In this document: positions 46,735 to 56,101 of the stretch, piece after piece
Position numbering within the stretch: position 1 is the stretch's first letter
How the letters are laid out: every line of letters begins with the position of its first letter
DNA from: JAGPCK01 sp964535575
Lineage (GTDB): Bacteria > Bacteroidota > Bacteroidia > UKL13-3
Assembly (NCBI GenBank): GCA_964535575.1
Contig: CAZHTC010000001.1
Span: 620,001-684,000 of the forward strand
DNA: 64,000 bases
Direction of reading: 5' to 3'
Program-made: the position numbers and the translations under genes
Notes under the pieces: generated by a model
Database searches by the model: none
Told to the model about the DNA's origin: nothing
Seen by the model: the letters and a program-made list of their open reading frames with translations, nothing else

Positions 46735-47275
46735 AACTCCTCCATCCATGTTGTTCAACCATTTTTTTCAGTCGTGCTCTTGCTTTTTGGTACTGGGTTT
46801 TGCTGGTACTTTCAGTTATGCCAAGCATTTCAGCAATCTCCTTATGTGCGTATCCTTCCACCACAAAAAGATTCAGAACGGTGCGGTAACCTGTAGGCAA
46901 TTGGGTAATAAGCTCAACCAGTTCTTCGGCATGCATCTGTTGCAGCACATCGCTCTGATCAGGAATTTCTGCAACGGTTTCCTCCGTCATCAGGTAAAAA
47001 CTGTTTTTCTTGCGCAATTCCATCAATGCTTCATTCACTACCATTTTTCTCACCCACATAAATAAACTGTGCTCTCCGTTAAATTCAAATTCAGGTAGGC
47101 GTTGATACATCCGCATCAGTGCGCGCATGGTGCAATCCTCGGCTTCGGTATGTTGCGGAATATAGCGCTGACTTACCCTGAACATGGAAGCATACAGCGT
47201 TTCAAAAAGTTCCCGCTGTGCTTTACGGTCGCCTTTCTTACATAATTTCACAAATGCTGCTGTAAAATGTTTCAT
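46715..47275 (-). CDS. ECF-type RNA polymerase sigma factor
   Basis: 186 residues from the ATG at 47275 (the longer reading starts at a TTG and is less likely). Region 2 (about 10-80, QRELFETLYASMFRVSQRYI..DCTMRALMRMYQRLPEFE) and region 4 (about 120-178, LPTGYRTVLNLFVVEGYAHKEIAEMLGITESTSKTQYQKAR) are intact and there is no C-terminal extension. It directs transcription of a small regulon under the control of the overlapping membrane partner. Region 4 is strikingly similar to that of the other ECF sigma at 50293. Confidence 0.93.
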   Translation of the reverse strand: MKHFTAAFVKLCKKGDRKAQRELFETLYASMFRVSQRYIPQHTEAEDCTMRALMRMYQRLPEFEFNGEHSLFMWVRKMVVNEALMELRKKNSFYLMTEETVAEIPDQSDVLQQMHAEELVELITQLPTGYRTVLNLFVVEGYAHKEIAEMLGITESTSKTQYQKARARLKKMVEQHGWRSYGKLGE

Positions 47276-47368
47276 GTGCTTCAACTGCTAAAATGCAACT
47301 GAGGTATTAAAAGTTGCCCAAGGTAAAAAGAAAATTGAAAAATAGTTCTAATTCACTGAAAAGCAGGA

Positions 47369-48730
47369 TCACAATTTAGCCCAAAGATGGTCATATGCCT
47401 CGGGCAAAAAATGGTTGAAACAGAATTTCTCCAATTCAGTTAACTCAGATTGCGCCTCGCTATCGAAATTGTTTTTTTGAGCCAGCGCCCGTTGTAAAGG
47501 AATAAACCGCAGGGATTTTTCCGCTGAGTTATAATGCATATATAGCGGTAATATTTTTACCCCGCTAATCATTTTATATGGTTTACCCTGTTTTGTTCCT
47601 TTGCTAAAAGTTAATTCGAGCATTACCGGCATATGGCACCAGGTAAAAATATCATACGCCACAAAATCGGCCAATGAATAAATGGCAAACCCCTTTTTAT
47701 TTTCACCGGTATTAGGATCGGTAAACGTTACCACTTCCATTGGTTGCACATTGTGCGGATGGCCACCAAGAATAACATCGGCTCCGCATTCATTAAATAC
47801 GCGATGAAACAACTCAACCGTATGAGCCGATGGATAGGCCTGATACGCATTACCCGCATGGAGAGAGAGAACAATAAAATCGGCACCCCGTTTCCGTGCT
47901 GTCGCGCATTGCATTTTTATAAACGACAAGTCGCATCCGGGTACGTTAAGCGGAAAATGATTCACCAGCCAGGGTTTTCCGGCTGGGGTTGAAAGTTTAT
48001 TTAACGAATAGGTTGCGGCTATAAATGCGGTTTTAATTCCGTTTCGTTCCAGTATCGGAAAATCATCAACGGCATGCTCGTTCATGGCGGCACCACACCA
48101 GGCAATGTTGTTCTCTTTTAAAAATTCAAGCGTTTGAAAAAGTCCCTTTTTACCCATATCCATCGAGTGGTTATTAGCTACACTCAGCACATCGTATCCT
48201 TTGTACTTTCCGTTTCCGTTAAAAATACTGAACATTTCAGGTGAGCAGTTAAAATACATATCGTTCAGCATCACCTCGGGTACCAGTTGTGCCTTCTTCG
48301 ATTGTTTAAAAGGGGTTTCGAGATTGGCAAAAACCATATCGGCATTAAAAAACCAATCTCCAGTTTCGTCCCATAAATTCGCTGCCGATTGTTTATTCAC
48401 AAGGCGGTAAGGCATCAGGTCGCCTCCGGCATGAAGCGTACAGGATGTTTCTTCATTAAAATCTTTGTCGGTAAAATCTATTTTTTGCGATCGAAAATAG
48501 TTTTCGAGTCCCGAATTTTCAGTGGCCTCGGTATGCGGTTTCAAATAATATTTATACCCCAGGTAAACGGCCCCTGCCTCGCCCATGGTGAACGGGTTTT
48601 CTTCAAAATTTACCAATGGGAAACGCCAGCTTTTTTTCTTAAACAAATGCACCAGCCCAAATATACCTTTGAGCAGCATCACCAGCCATTTGCCTTTAGG
48701 GGTGAGGGTTCTTACCGGAAAAACGCCCAT
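47369..48730 (-). CDS. CapA-like metallophosphatase-fold protein
   Basis: 453 residues from the ATG at 48730. The PGA_cap fold is recognisable: LHAGGDLMPYRLVN, FANLETPF, DVLSVANNHSMDMGKKGL, ADFIVLSLHAGNAYQAYPS and ADVILGGHPHNVQPMEV supply the calcineurin-like metal ligands. Such proteins take part in poly-gamma-glutamate capsule synthesis in some Gram-positives; in Bacteroidota the role is undefined. An N-terminal hydrophobic stretch (about 12-25) may anchor it. Its start overlaps the end of the symporter gene by 35 nt, so the two are co-transcribed. Confidence 0.82.
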   Translation of the reverse strand: MGVFPVRTLTPKGKWLVMLLKGIFGLVHLFKKKSWRFPLVNFEENPFTMGEAGAVYLGYKYYLKPHTEATENSGLENYFRSQKIDFTDKDFNEETSCTLHAGGDLMPYRLVNKQSAANLWDETGDWFFNADMVFANLETPFKQSKKAQLVPEVMLNDMYFNCSPEMFSIFNGNGKYKGYDVLSVANNHSMDMGKKGLFQTLEFLKENNIAWCGAAMNEHAVDDFPILERNGIKTAFIAATYSLNKLSTPAGKPWLVNHFPLNVPGCDLSFIKMQCATARKRGADFIVLSLHAGNAYQAYPSAHTVELFHRVFNECGADVILGGHPHNVQPMEVVTFTDPNTGENKKGFAIYSLADFVAYDIFTWCHMPVMLELTFSKGTKQGKPYKMISGVKILPLYMHYNSAEKSLRFIPLQRALAQKNNFDSEAQSELTELEKFCFNHFLPEAYDHLWAKL

Positions 48731-50117
48731 CACTAGAAAAAACTAAAACCACTAAGTGAAACAACAGCGCAAAACATACCCCAAAATACACTTCGTTCAC
48801 TTCTTGCCAAAGTCCATTTTTACCCGCCCTGTACAATTTTATGGAATAAGTAAAAACCACGCTCAGCAACATTTGCCAAAACACCCACGAAGGTTCTATT
48901 TTAAAGCGGGTGTATGAAAACAAAACCGGTATCAGCAGTCCGGCACATACGTAGGGAGTGAAATCAAAAAAAATGGCAACCACCGAACTGTCTTTGTACA
49001 ATACACAAAGCAGCGCATTGGCCACACCCACCGCTATGAGTGAAAAACGCGTGAGTTGCTCAACGCTTAACCACAGGTATTTTTTGTTGGCGTGCAATAA
49101 ATCTTTTGAGATGCTTAAAGCTGAGGTAAACAAAAAACTATTGCCTGTTGAAACAATGGTAGCCAGCAATCCGGTAAAAAAAAGTCCCATGAGTACCGGA
49201 GACAAAAATTGTTGTCCGGCTACCAGGTAAAGCTGATATGGCAGGAACAACGAGCCTGAATGCTGTAACAAACTCATAGCATAAAGTGCCGCAGTGGCTG
49301 CCAGAAAGTCAAACAGAGTCCAGCAAAGTACGCTTATCACCAATCCTTTTTGTGCCGTAGTGGGTTTGTTAACCGAATAAATTCGCTGGTGGTAATTGGG
49401 ATCAACCAATACCACCGCGGCAAATAAAAACCAGGAACCAATATACCAATACGACTTGGGTAAATGAAAGTGCAGTAAATCGGGATTGATTGTTTGAAAC
49501 GGAGAAGTTCCGTAAGTAACAAACAGGCTGATGACGATAGCTGCAAATCCCGTAAACATGAAAATAAACTGAAGCAAATCTGTTTTCACCACGGTTTTAA
49601 ATCCGCCTTTTAAAATGTATCCACCTGAAAAAAGAGTAGCGAGAATAATACACCACACCATGTTCCATCCCCAGATAAAATGCAACACCTGAGCCGTCAT
49701 GAGCAGGTACATGGCCGGAGCGGTAATGAGTAAAATAAGCAACGTTCCGATGGTAGCCACCCTGTTGCCGTAATGATGCCTTAGTAAATCCGAAAGGGTG
49801 GTGAATTTTCCTTCCCTCGCTCGTTTCGCATAAAACAACGCAAATACCAACGAAAACAACGAATACGGAAGGCTTAAAAACAGCCAGGCGGAAACACCGT
49901 GCTGTGCATACAGTTCGCCTATTCCCAGCACCCAGCCATACATGGTGGATACAAGCGTAGCCACAAACGGAAAAAGCGTAACCTTGCGGCCGGCAAGTAT
50001 AAAGTCGGACGATGAATCGGTAGTTTTTCTTCGTACAAAGGCTGTTAAAACCAGTACTAAAAAATAAGCCAGAATAATTAACTGAGCTGCTACAGGCACA
50101 GGTGCAAATAAAAGCAT
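48696..50117 (-). CDS. Sodium:solute symporter (SSS family)
   Basis: 473 residues, mostly hydrophobic, with about 12-13 predicted helices. The family pattern is visible in FILAGRKVTLFPFVATLVSTMYGW near the N-terminus, GIGELYAQHG, and in helix 8 TGLLATIVSTGNSFLFTSAL, which carries the Ser/Thr residues that bind sodium. The substrate could be a sugar, proline or another organic acid. It is upstream of and overlapping the CapA-like gene, which suggests a joint function in transport and cell-surface processing. Divergent from the sigma gene at 50293 across a 175-nt gap in which I see no clear promoter. Confidence 0.88.
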   Translation of the reverse strand: MLLFAPVPVAAQLIILAYFLVLVLTAFVRRKTTDSSSDFILAGRKVTLFPFVATLVSTMYGWVLGIGELYAQHGVSAWLFLSLPYSLFSLVFALFYAKRAREGKFTTLSDLLRHHYGNRVATIGTLLILLITAPAMYLLMTAQVLHFIWGWNMVWCIILATLFSGGYILKGGFKTVVKTDLLQFIFMFTGFAAIVISLFVTYGTSPFQTINPDLLHFHLPKSYWYIGSWFLFAAVVLVDPNYHQRIYSVNKPTTAQKGLVISVLCWTLFDFLAATAALYAMSLLQHSGSLFLPYQLYLVAGQQFLSPVLMGLFFTGLLATIVSTGNSFLFTSALSISKDLLHANKKYLWLSVEQLTRFSLIAVGVANALLCVLYKDSSVVAIFFDFTPYVCAGLLIPVLFSYTRFKIEPSWVFWQMLLSVVFTYSIKLYRAGKNGLWQEVNEVYFGVCFALLFHLVVLVFSSDGRFSGKNPHP

Positions 50118-50292
50118 CGATAGCCTTATTTATTAGTAAAAGTTTATCCCAAAGCAAAATTGCCCAATAAGCAAGGCAAATTGTTTGTTTGATTTATAGC
50201 GTCTTACGTATCCGGTTGTGAAAATAATACCCCTACATACAACCTCTCCTCTTGTTCCGTGGTCTTTATCAGTAATTAACCTCACTTCATAA

Positions 50293-50853
50293 TTGAGTAC
50301 CCGCGGCCAAACTTTAAGTGATGAGGAGTTGATTGTTCTTTGCCGGAACAATCAGGTTTCTGCACAAAACGAACTTTACAAACGTTTTGCCAGAAGGGTG
50401 ATGGGTATTGCCATGCGCTACAGCCGAAACCGCGAGGATGCTCAGGATATTGTTCAGGATAGTTTTGTGAAAATTTTTCTTGGCCTGAAAAATTTTAAGG
50501 GCGATGGCTCTTTTGAGGGTTGGATAAAACGGATTGCGGTAAACACAGCCATCAATCATATTCAAAAACAACTGAAGTTTACCAATGAAACAGATATTGA
50601 TGCTGCTTCAGAACTGATATACGATAACCAGATTATAAAAAACATATCGGCCAACGAGCTTATTGGTTTGGTACAGGCCATGCCCGATGGGTTTCGCACC
50701 GTGTTTAACCTGTTTGTAATTGAGGGTTACCCTCATCAGGAAATAGGTGAAATGCTGGGTATTTCAGAAGGAACATCCAAATCACAATTAGCCAGAGCCC
50801 GCCAGCATCTGGCCAATAAAATTAAATCGAAAAAGTTAGATTATAATGAATAG
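50293..50853 (+). CDS. ECF-type RNA polymerase sigma factor
   Basis: 186 residues, starting at TTG: an in-frame TAA immediately precedes it and the next Met would delete region 2. Region 2 (NELYKRFARRVMGIAMRYSR..DAQDIVQDSFVKIF) and region 4 (MPDGFRTVFNLFVIEGYPHQEIGEMLGISEGTSKSQLARAR) are complete. The 3' end overlaps the next gene by 8 nt, implying translational coupling with a membrane partner. It resembles the ECF sigma at 46715 in region 4 and in gene arrangement. Confidence 0.93.
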   Translation: MSTRGQTLSDEELIVLCRNNQVSAQNELYKRFARRVMGIAMRYSRNREDAQDIVQDSFVKIFLGLKNFKGDGSFEGWIKRIAVNTAINHIQKQLKFTNETDIDAASELIYDNQIIKNISANELIGLVQAMPDGFRTVFNLFVIEGYPHQEIGEMLGISEGTSKSQLARARQHLANKIKSKKLDYNE

Positions 50854-52420
50854 TAATATGCAAAATCAGTTTGATGAACTCCTTCATCAGAAGTTGTACG
50901 ACTTCTGTGATGATCCTGATGAAGGGCTGATTGATAAAATACATCAGAAAAAAGACCGGGTCATCCGCCTGTACCGATTACTTCCACTTATTTTGTCGGT
51001 AGTAGCCATTACCCTGGCAGGCATTTGGTTTTTCTCTTCTGAAAACAATCGGAAAAATTTAATGCCAGCTTTTGAAAGCAAACCCGCCCCTGTGTTGCAA
51101 TCACCCGTTTCTTCGGCAAAACCTGCTTCTCCTTCAAACGTACGCTTCATAACCACAAGCAATTCTACAACTGCTGTTTCCTCATCACAAACAGCGGTAA
51201 ACGCAAACTTTAAAAGCCAGGTTCTTTTAACTGAAGAAGCAATGATTAGCACTCCCTTAAGTGGTGTTAACCCTACCCTTGTTTCTTCGGCAGAAATTAC
51301 CGGTTGTGAAGCAGGTTTTGATTTTTACACCTCGTATACCGGAGAGTTGTTCTTTATAAACACCAGCAGCATGAACGATGGCGCAGAAGTTTTGTGGAAT
51401 TTTGGTGACGGCACCTACAGCAACCTGATGAATCCATCGCATCAATATCAACAAGCTGGCGAATATGAGGTAAGACTTGATGTAATGGTGAAAGGAAAGT
51501 CTTCCTGTAACTATGAAACAGTGCTTACTTATGCTGCTTCGGCGGTAAAATCTGAAAAAACAATTAAAGGAACTGTGTTCGAAGAATTATTTATTTCAAA
51601 AGATGCGGTTGTTTCTTTGTACAGGCAAACAGCATCGGGCGATAAATACGAGCTGTATTCGCTGCACAAAACCGATGCCTCGGGTAATTACCAGTTCTCT
51701 CAGCTTCCCAATGGGAAATACATGATCCTTGCTGAGAAAAACGGCAATTCGCGCTATACTCCTACCTGGTTTGGAAACGTAACTTTGAGCGAAGATGCCG
51801 ACCGCATTGTACTTGACGACCGCAACCAGCAAAACAACCGGTTATTCGATATTCATTTACAGCAAATACCCTTATCTGACCCGCTGGATATGACTGCCTC
51901 TTCAACCCGCGTTGATACCGGTGGAGTTTACGTAACCCTTGTTGACAGGTATAATAATGTGGTGGGTACTTTTAAAACCGACATGTACGGGAACCTGATG
52001 CGGGGCCAAACTGAAATTCCTCCCGGATATTATAAAGTAATTAATCCGTCAACCTCTAAAGAATCAACCGTTCAAATTGGCTCCGGAAACTCAGGTACTA
52101 TTGATCATTACAGCGATTTGGTAACAGATAAAACACGCGAAGAATCAAAACCGCTGATGCCTGCCGAACCCCTGGTAATAATGCCAAATCCCGCTGTGAG
52201 TGATATCCGATTTGAAGTAAAACTCGACACCTATCAGCAGGTACAGGTGCGCATTGTGAATGCCAACGGTATTGAGGTGTACAACCAAACCACATTCGGT
52301 GAACCGGGTGCCAACAAATTCAATATTGTTATCAGTTCATTTAAACCCGGAGTGTATTATGTGATGGTTAAGAAAGGTCAGGGGGTTCCGGTAATCAGTC
52401 AGCTGATAAAAGCTAATTAG
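50846..52420 (+). CDS. Membrane-anchored sigma partner with PKD, CnaB-like and T9SS-like C-terminal domains
   Basis: 524 residues. An N-terminal cytoplasmic part (about 1-41) is followed by one membrane helix (about 42-63, PLILSVVAITLAGIWFF), a Ser/Ala/Thr-rich linker, a PKD domain (about 155-220, LWNFGDGTYSNLMNPSHQY), a CnaB/SdrD-like domain (about 240-300, TIKGTVFEELFISKDAVV..GNYQFSQLPNGKYMILAE), a second such segment near 345-415, and a C-terminus shaped like a type A sorting domain (VIMPNPAVSDIRFEV.., about 450-524). It overlaps the ECF sigma gene by 8 nt and has the anti-sigma topology, but no zinc anti-sigma motif is visible. A sorting domain on an inner-membrane protein is topologically odd. 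Function is inferred from context. Confidence 0.7.
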   Translation: MNSNMQNQFDELLHQKLYDFCDDPDEGLIDKIHQKKDRVIRLYRLLPLILSVVAITLAGIWFFSSENNRKNLMPAFESKPAPVLQSPVSSAKPASPSNVRFITTSNSTTAVSSSQTAVNANFKSQVLLTEEAMISTPLSGVNPTLVSSAEITGCEAGFDFYTSYTGELFFINTSSMNDGAEVLWNFGDGTYSNLMNPSHQYQQAGEYEVRLDVMVKGKSSCNYETVLTYAASAVKSEKTIKGTVFEELFISKDAVVSLYRQTASGDKYELYSLHKTDASGNYQFSQLPNGKYMILAEKNGNSRYTPTWFGNVTLSEDADRIVLDDRNQQNNRLFDIHLQQIPLSDPLDMTASSTRVDTGGVYVTLVDRYNNVVGTFKTDMYGNLMRGQTEIPPGYYKVINPSTSKESTVQIGSGNSGTIDHYSDLVTDKTREESKPLMPAEPLVIMPNPAVSDIRFEVKLDTYQQVQVRIVNANGIEVYNQTTFGEPGANKFNIVISSFKPGVYYVMVKKGQGVPVISQLIKAN

Positions 52421-52427
52421 ACGGAAA

Positions 52428-53651
52428 TTACTTTTTTGTAAATTTCCCGCGCCCCGACCGGGAGCCTTTGAAGTTTTTTTTGCCCGCTGATGGTGGTTTT
52501 ACCTTTGGGTTATACACAGGGGCTTCGCCCAATTTAGTCGGTAGCGGCTCCTTTTTCACCTCATATCCTATCAAACTTTCTATCTGGTGAAAACGGTACT
52601 GATCTCTCGGACTTATAATGGTGATAGCCGTTCCTTTTGCATCGGCCCGCGCGGTACGGCCCACCCGGTGTACATAATCTTCAGGGTCGGGTGGTGCATC
52701 AAAATTAATCACCAGCCCTATACCATCTACGTCTATTCCTCTAGATAAAATATCGGTACCGATTAAAATGCGTAATTCTTTATTCCGAAACTGCCGCATA
52801 ATTATTTCGCGCTCCTGTTGTTCCAGATCAGAGTGAAAAGCCTTGCAGGGTAATTTTGACCTGCGCAGCAATACATCCAGCTGTTTTACTTTCTCTTTGG
52901 TAGAGGCAAAAATAATAACCGAGTCAGCTTCGCTGTGTGCCAGAATATGTTTAAGCAATCCTTCTTTTTGCTCTTCATATGCCGAATAAGCCAATTGGGT
53001 AATTCCTTCGGCCGGTTTTGAAATGGCTATGCTTATTTCTTTTGGGTCTCTTAAAATGCGCGAAGCCATTTGCCTTATTTTGGGTGGCATGGTTGCTGAA
53101 AACAGTAATGTTTGCCGCTCGGCTGGCAGATAGCTTACAATGCGCATAATGTCTTCGTAAAATCCCATATCCAGCATACGATCGGCTTCGTCCAGAATTA
53201 AATGTTTAATCGCACTTAAATCAATATGCCGGGTAGTGATGAGTGAAATTAAACGGCCCGGTGTGGCCACGGCAATATCGGCCCCTTTCATCATGGCCTT
53301 TTTTTGCTGCTCCCAGGCATTGCCATCTCCTCCACCGTAAATAGCGATGGAATTAATACCGGTATGGTAAGCCAGTCCTTCTATCTGCTGATCTATTTGC
53401 AAAGCCAGTTCCCGGGTAGGTGCAATTATCAGGGTACTCAATTCGCGGTGGTCGTGGTACAAAATATTATCGAGCACCGGCAACACGTAGGCTGCCGTTT
53501 TACCCGTACCGGTTTGTGCACAGGCTACCAAATCACATCCATCCATTATTAATGGAATGGCCTGCTGCTGAATAGGTGTGGGCGAATCAAAACCCATATC
53601 TGCAAGGCCGAGTACTACCGAGGGTTGAAAATGAAAATCAGAAAATGTCAA
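52428..53651 (-). CDS. DEAD-box ATP-dependent RNA helicase
   Basis: 407 residues. The Q motif GFDSPTPIQQQAIP, Walker A AQTGTGKT, PTRELALQ, TPGRL, DEAD (LILDEADRML), SAT and HRVGRTAR motifs are all present; the C-terminus is a basic tail (KKNFKGSRSGRGKFTKK). This is the RhlE-like class involved in ribosome assembly or RNA turnover. The start is TTG at 53651: an in-frame stop lies two codons upstream and the sequence after it (MTFSDFHFQP) fits how RhlE proteins begin. A GCAAGATA (minus-strand TATCTTGC) box lies 18 nt upstream. Confidence 0.94.
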   Translation of the reverse strand: MTFSDFHFQPSVVLGLADMGFDSPTPIQQQAIPLIMDGCDLVACAQTGTGKTAAYVLPVLDNILYHDHRELSTLIIAPTRELALQIDQQIEGLAYHTGINSIAIYGGGDGNAWEQQKKAMMKGADIAVATPGRLISLITTRHIDLSAIKHLILDEADRMLDMGFYEDIMRIVSYLPAERQTLLFSATMPPKIRQMASRILRDPKEISIAISKPAEGITQLAYSAYEEQKEGLLKHILAHSEADSVIIFASTKEKVKQLDVLLRRSKLPCKAFHSDLEQQEREIIMRQFRNKELRILIGTDILSRGIDVDGIGLVINFDAPPDPEDYVHRVGRTARADAKGTAITIISPRDQYRFHQIESLIGYEVKKEPLPTKLGEAPVYNPKVKPPSAGKKNFKGSRSGRGKFTKK

Positions 53652-53763
53652 TGATTAAAAATAAGACCCGCAAGATAAGGGAAAACCTATTACCATGCAC
53701 TGTAACCGCCCGGCTGTCTTTTCAAAACCTGTTTTGCAGCATGAATGCGTTACCTTCGCGCCT

Positions 53764-54657
53764 GTGAACACCACCCTTAAGGTACATTTATCGCTGCTCA
53801 CGGTTTCGGCTCTTTACGCTGCCACGTTTACTATTGCCAAAGAGGTGATGAATGGCTATGTGGAGCCATCAGCTTTTATTCTTATCCGTGTGGCAGTGGC
53901 GGCAGTACTGTTCTTTATAGCACATTCCCTTTTTGTGCGAGACAAAAAAGTCACCGACAGAAAAGATTTCCAGCGCCTTTTTGTATGCAGCATGTTTGGA
54001 GTGGGATTTAATATGCTCCTGTTTTTTAACGGGCTCCACCTCACTTCTCCCATAAACGGAGCTGTGCTTATGACCTGTTCGCCCATTTTTGTAGTGGTAT
54101 TTGCCGCCCTGTTGCTTCGCGAAAAAATTACCGCGGCCAAAGGTTTTGGTATTTTACTGGCCGCAACGGGAGCCGCATTGCTTATTGGCGGACGCGAACT
54201 CAATTTCTCTTCATCAACCGCACGGGGAGATTTGATGGTGGCCGTTAATGCTATTATCTATTCTTTTTACTTAGTTTATTCAAAACCGTTGTTGCTAAAA
54301 TACAAACCAGTTACCGTAAGCAAATGGACTTTTTTATTCGGAACCCTGATTGTATTGCCGTTCGGGTGGCAGGAGTTTGGACAAATTCAATGGGCCTCCA
54401 TGCCGGTAAAGGTTTACTGGCAATTGGCCTTTGTGGTGGTGGGAACCACCTTTCTCACCTACTTGCTCAATTCGTGGGCCCTGCGTTATGCCACTCCCGC
54501 ACTGGTGGGTTCGTATATCTACCTGCAACCGGTTCTGGCTACGCTTATTGCGGTACTTTCGCAAAAGGATATGCTTACTATAGCAAAGTTTAGTTATACA
54601 TTATTGATATTTGCCGGAGTGTATCTGGTAAGTAAACCAACAAAACAACATGCTTAG
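53764..54657 (+). CDS. DMT superfamily (EamA) transporter
   Basis: 297 residues from the GTG at 53764, or 320 from the upstream ATG at 53695. It has ten hydrophobic helices in two EamA repeats (SALYAATFTIAKEVM and LMVAVNAIIYSFYLVYSKPL mark the repeat starts). It probably exports a small metabolite. A TACCTTCG -7-like box (53751-53758) ends 5 nt before the GTG, which both favours the shorter start and suggests leaderless translation. First gene of the operon DMT-yicC-gmk-nadD-GNAT; it overlaps yicC by 8 nt. Confidence 0.85.
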   Translation: MNTTLKVHLSLLTVSALYAATFTIAKEVMNGYVEPSAFILIRVAVAAVLFFIAHSLFVRDKKVTDRKDFQRLFVCSMFGVGFNMLLFFNGLHLTSPINGAVLMTCSPIFVVVFAALLLREKITAAKGFGILLAATGAALLIGGRELNFSSSTARGDLMVAVNAIIYSFYLVYSKPLLLKYKPVTVSKWTFLFGTLIVLPFGWQEFGQIQWASMPVKVYWQLAFVVVGTTFLTYLLNSWALRYATPALVGSYIYLQPVLATLIAVLSQKDMLTIAKFSYTLLIFAGVYLVSKPTKQHA

Positions 54658-55522
54658 ATCAATGACAGGCTTCGGACAAGCCACCGGTGATTTTGAAAAA
54701 TTTAATGTGAAGGCAGAGATAAAAGCCCTCAACGGAAAATTTTTGGAAATAAACCTCCGCACCCCTAAAATCATTTTGAATAAAGAGGCCGAACTGCGCA
54801 CTACTTTTGGTAAGCTGTTCGAACGTGGTACCGTTACCCTTTCAGTAAATCTGGAGTTTAAAAACCCCGGTGATTTATTACAGCCCATAAACAAAGAGGT
54901 GGTAGGTTTTTACCTCGAAGAAATTCATTCTCTTGAAAGCAAAGCGGGTGTACCAAAAGGTTCGCTCACCGGCTCCCTGTTTAATATTCCCAATGCCCTG
55001 CAATCAACCGAAAAAGAACTGAGCGAAAGCGAATGGAAGGAAATACTGAGTGTGCTGATGAATGCCTGGGAAGCATTTGAACTTTTCAGAAAACAGGAAG
55101 GCGCACTTACCGAGAAAGAAATTTGCGCGATGGTTAGTCGCATTAATATGCTTTGTGACGAGGTAGAAGCTCTGGAACCCGAGCGCATGAAAGGCGTGCG
55201 CGACCGCATACAGGGTGATTTGGAAAATATGCTGGCCAAGGACCAGATTGATGCTAACCGCCTGGAGCAGGAACTTATTTACTACATCGAAAAAATGGAT
55301 ATTGCCGAAGAAAAACTGCGGCTTAAAAATCACTGTGATTATTTTTTGCAGACTATAAAAGAAAACTCCACCGGTAAAAAACTTGGTTTCATTGCTCAGG
55401 AAATGGGTCGTGAAATAAACACTATGGGAGCCAAAGCCAACTTTTTCCCTATACAGAAAAAAATTGTAGAGATGAAAGATGAGCTGGAAAAAATAAAAGA
55501 ACAATTGAACAACGTAGTATGA
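54650..55522 (+). CDS. yicC: YicC family endoribonuclease-like protein
   Basis: 290 residues, the typical YicC length. N-terminus MLRSMTGFGQA and NGKFLEINLRTP are family hallmarks. The C-terminal DUF1732 part has RLEQELIYYIEKMDIAEEKLRLKNHCDYF, GKKLGFIAQEMGREINTMGAKA. YicC proteins are reported as endoribonucleases affecting sRNA turnover. It starts within the end of the transporter gene (8-nt overlap) and overlaps gmk by 4 nt (ATGA), an arrangement conserved in many Bacteroidota. Confidence 0.94.
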   Translation: MLRSMTGFGQATGDFEKFNVKAEIKALNGKFLEINLRTPKIILNKEAELRTTFGKLFERGTVTLSVNLEFKNPGDLLQPINKEVVGFYLEEIHSLESKAGVPKGSLTGSLFNIPNALQSTEKELSESEWKEILSVLMNAWEAFELFRKQEGALTEKEICAMVSRINMLCDEVEALEPERMKGVRDRIQGDLENMLAKDQIDANRLEQELIYYIEKMDIAEEKLRLKNHCDYFLQTIKENSTGKKLGFIAQEMGREINTMGAKANFFPIQKKIVEMKDELEKIKEQLNNVV

Positions 55523-56097
55523 GCACGGGTAAGGTTATTATTTTTTCAGCTCCATCGGGTTCGGGCAAAACCACTATAGTAAAACATTTGCTCAGCACCA
55601 ACAGCAACCTTGCCTTTTCTGTTTCGGCCACCACGCGACAGCCACGCCCCAACGAGATTAACGGAAAGGATTATTATTTTCTCACCAAAACCGATTTTTT
55701 ACAGCGTGTGCAAAACAACGAATTTGCCGAATATGAAGAAGTGTATCCCGGTACGTATTACGGAACCCTGCGCAGCGAAGTAGAACGCATCTGGGCTGAG
55801 GGAAAAGTAGTTGTTTTTGATGTAGACGTGGTAGGCGGATTAAACTTAAAACGCATCTGGGGCCGCACCGCTCTGGCCGTATTTGTTAAACCTCCGTCTG
55901 TTGCCGTTTTGCAAAACCGGTTAAGGGCCCGCGCCACCGAAACCGAACAGGATTTAGAAAAACGCATTAATAAAGCGTTGTCCGAATTGCAGTTTGAGCC
56001 GCAGTTTGATGTGGTTCTCATAAACGACCGGTTAGATGAAACCTTTGAAAAAGCACAACAACTGCTTCAGGATTTTTTAACTACAGCCCCTTTGTAA
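55519..56097 (+). CDS. gmk: Guanylate kinase
   Basis: 192 residues. P-loop SAPSGSGKTTIVKHLL (about 10-25), NMP-binding SVSATTRQPRPNEINGKDYYF and EYEEVYPGTYYGT, and the LID region with RLRARATETEQDLEKRINKA. It phosphorylates GMP to GDP. It overlaps yicC by 4 nt and is followed by nadD after 4 nt. Confidence 0.97.
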   Translation: MSTGKVIIFSAPSGSGKTTIVKHLLSTNSNLAFSVSATTRQPRPNEINGKDYYFLTKTDFLQRVQNNEFAEYEEVYPGTYYGTLRSEVERIWAEGKVVVFDVDVVGGLNLKRIWGRTALAVFVKPPSVAVLQNRLRARATETEQDLEKRINKALSELQFEPQFDVVLINDRLDETFEKAQQLLQDFLTTAPL

Positions 56098-56101
56098 TTG
56101 T

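Noticed and set aside
50118..50292. Possible promoter in the divergent gap of the symporter and the sigma gene
   Set aside because: I found no acceptable TAnnTTTG in either direction; nothing was annotated in this 175-nt stretch.
53695..53763. Upstream ATG start for the DMT transporter
   Set aside because: The added 23 residues are Cys/His-rich and not typical of EamA N-termini, and the -7-like box lies in this stretch. Kept as an alternative, not the main call.
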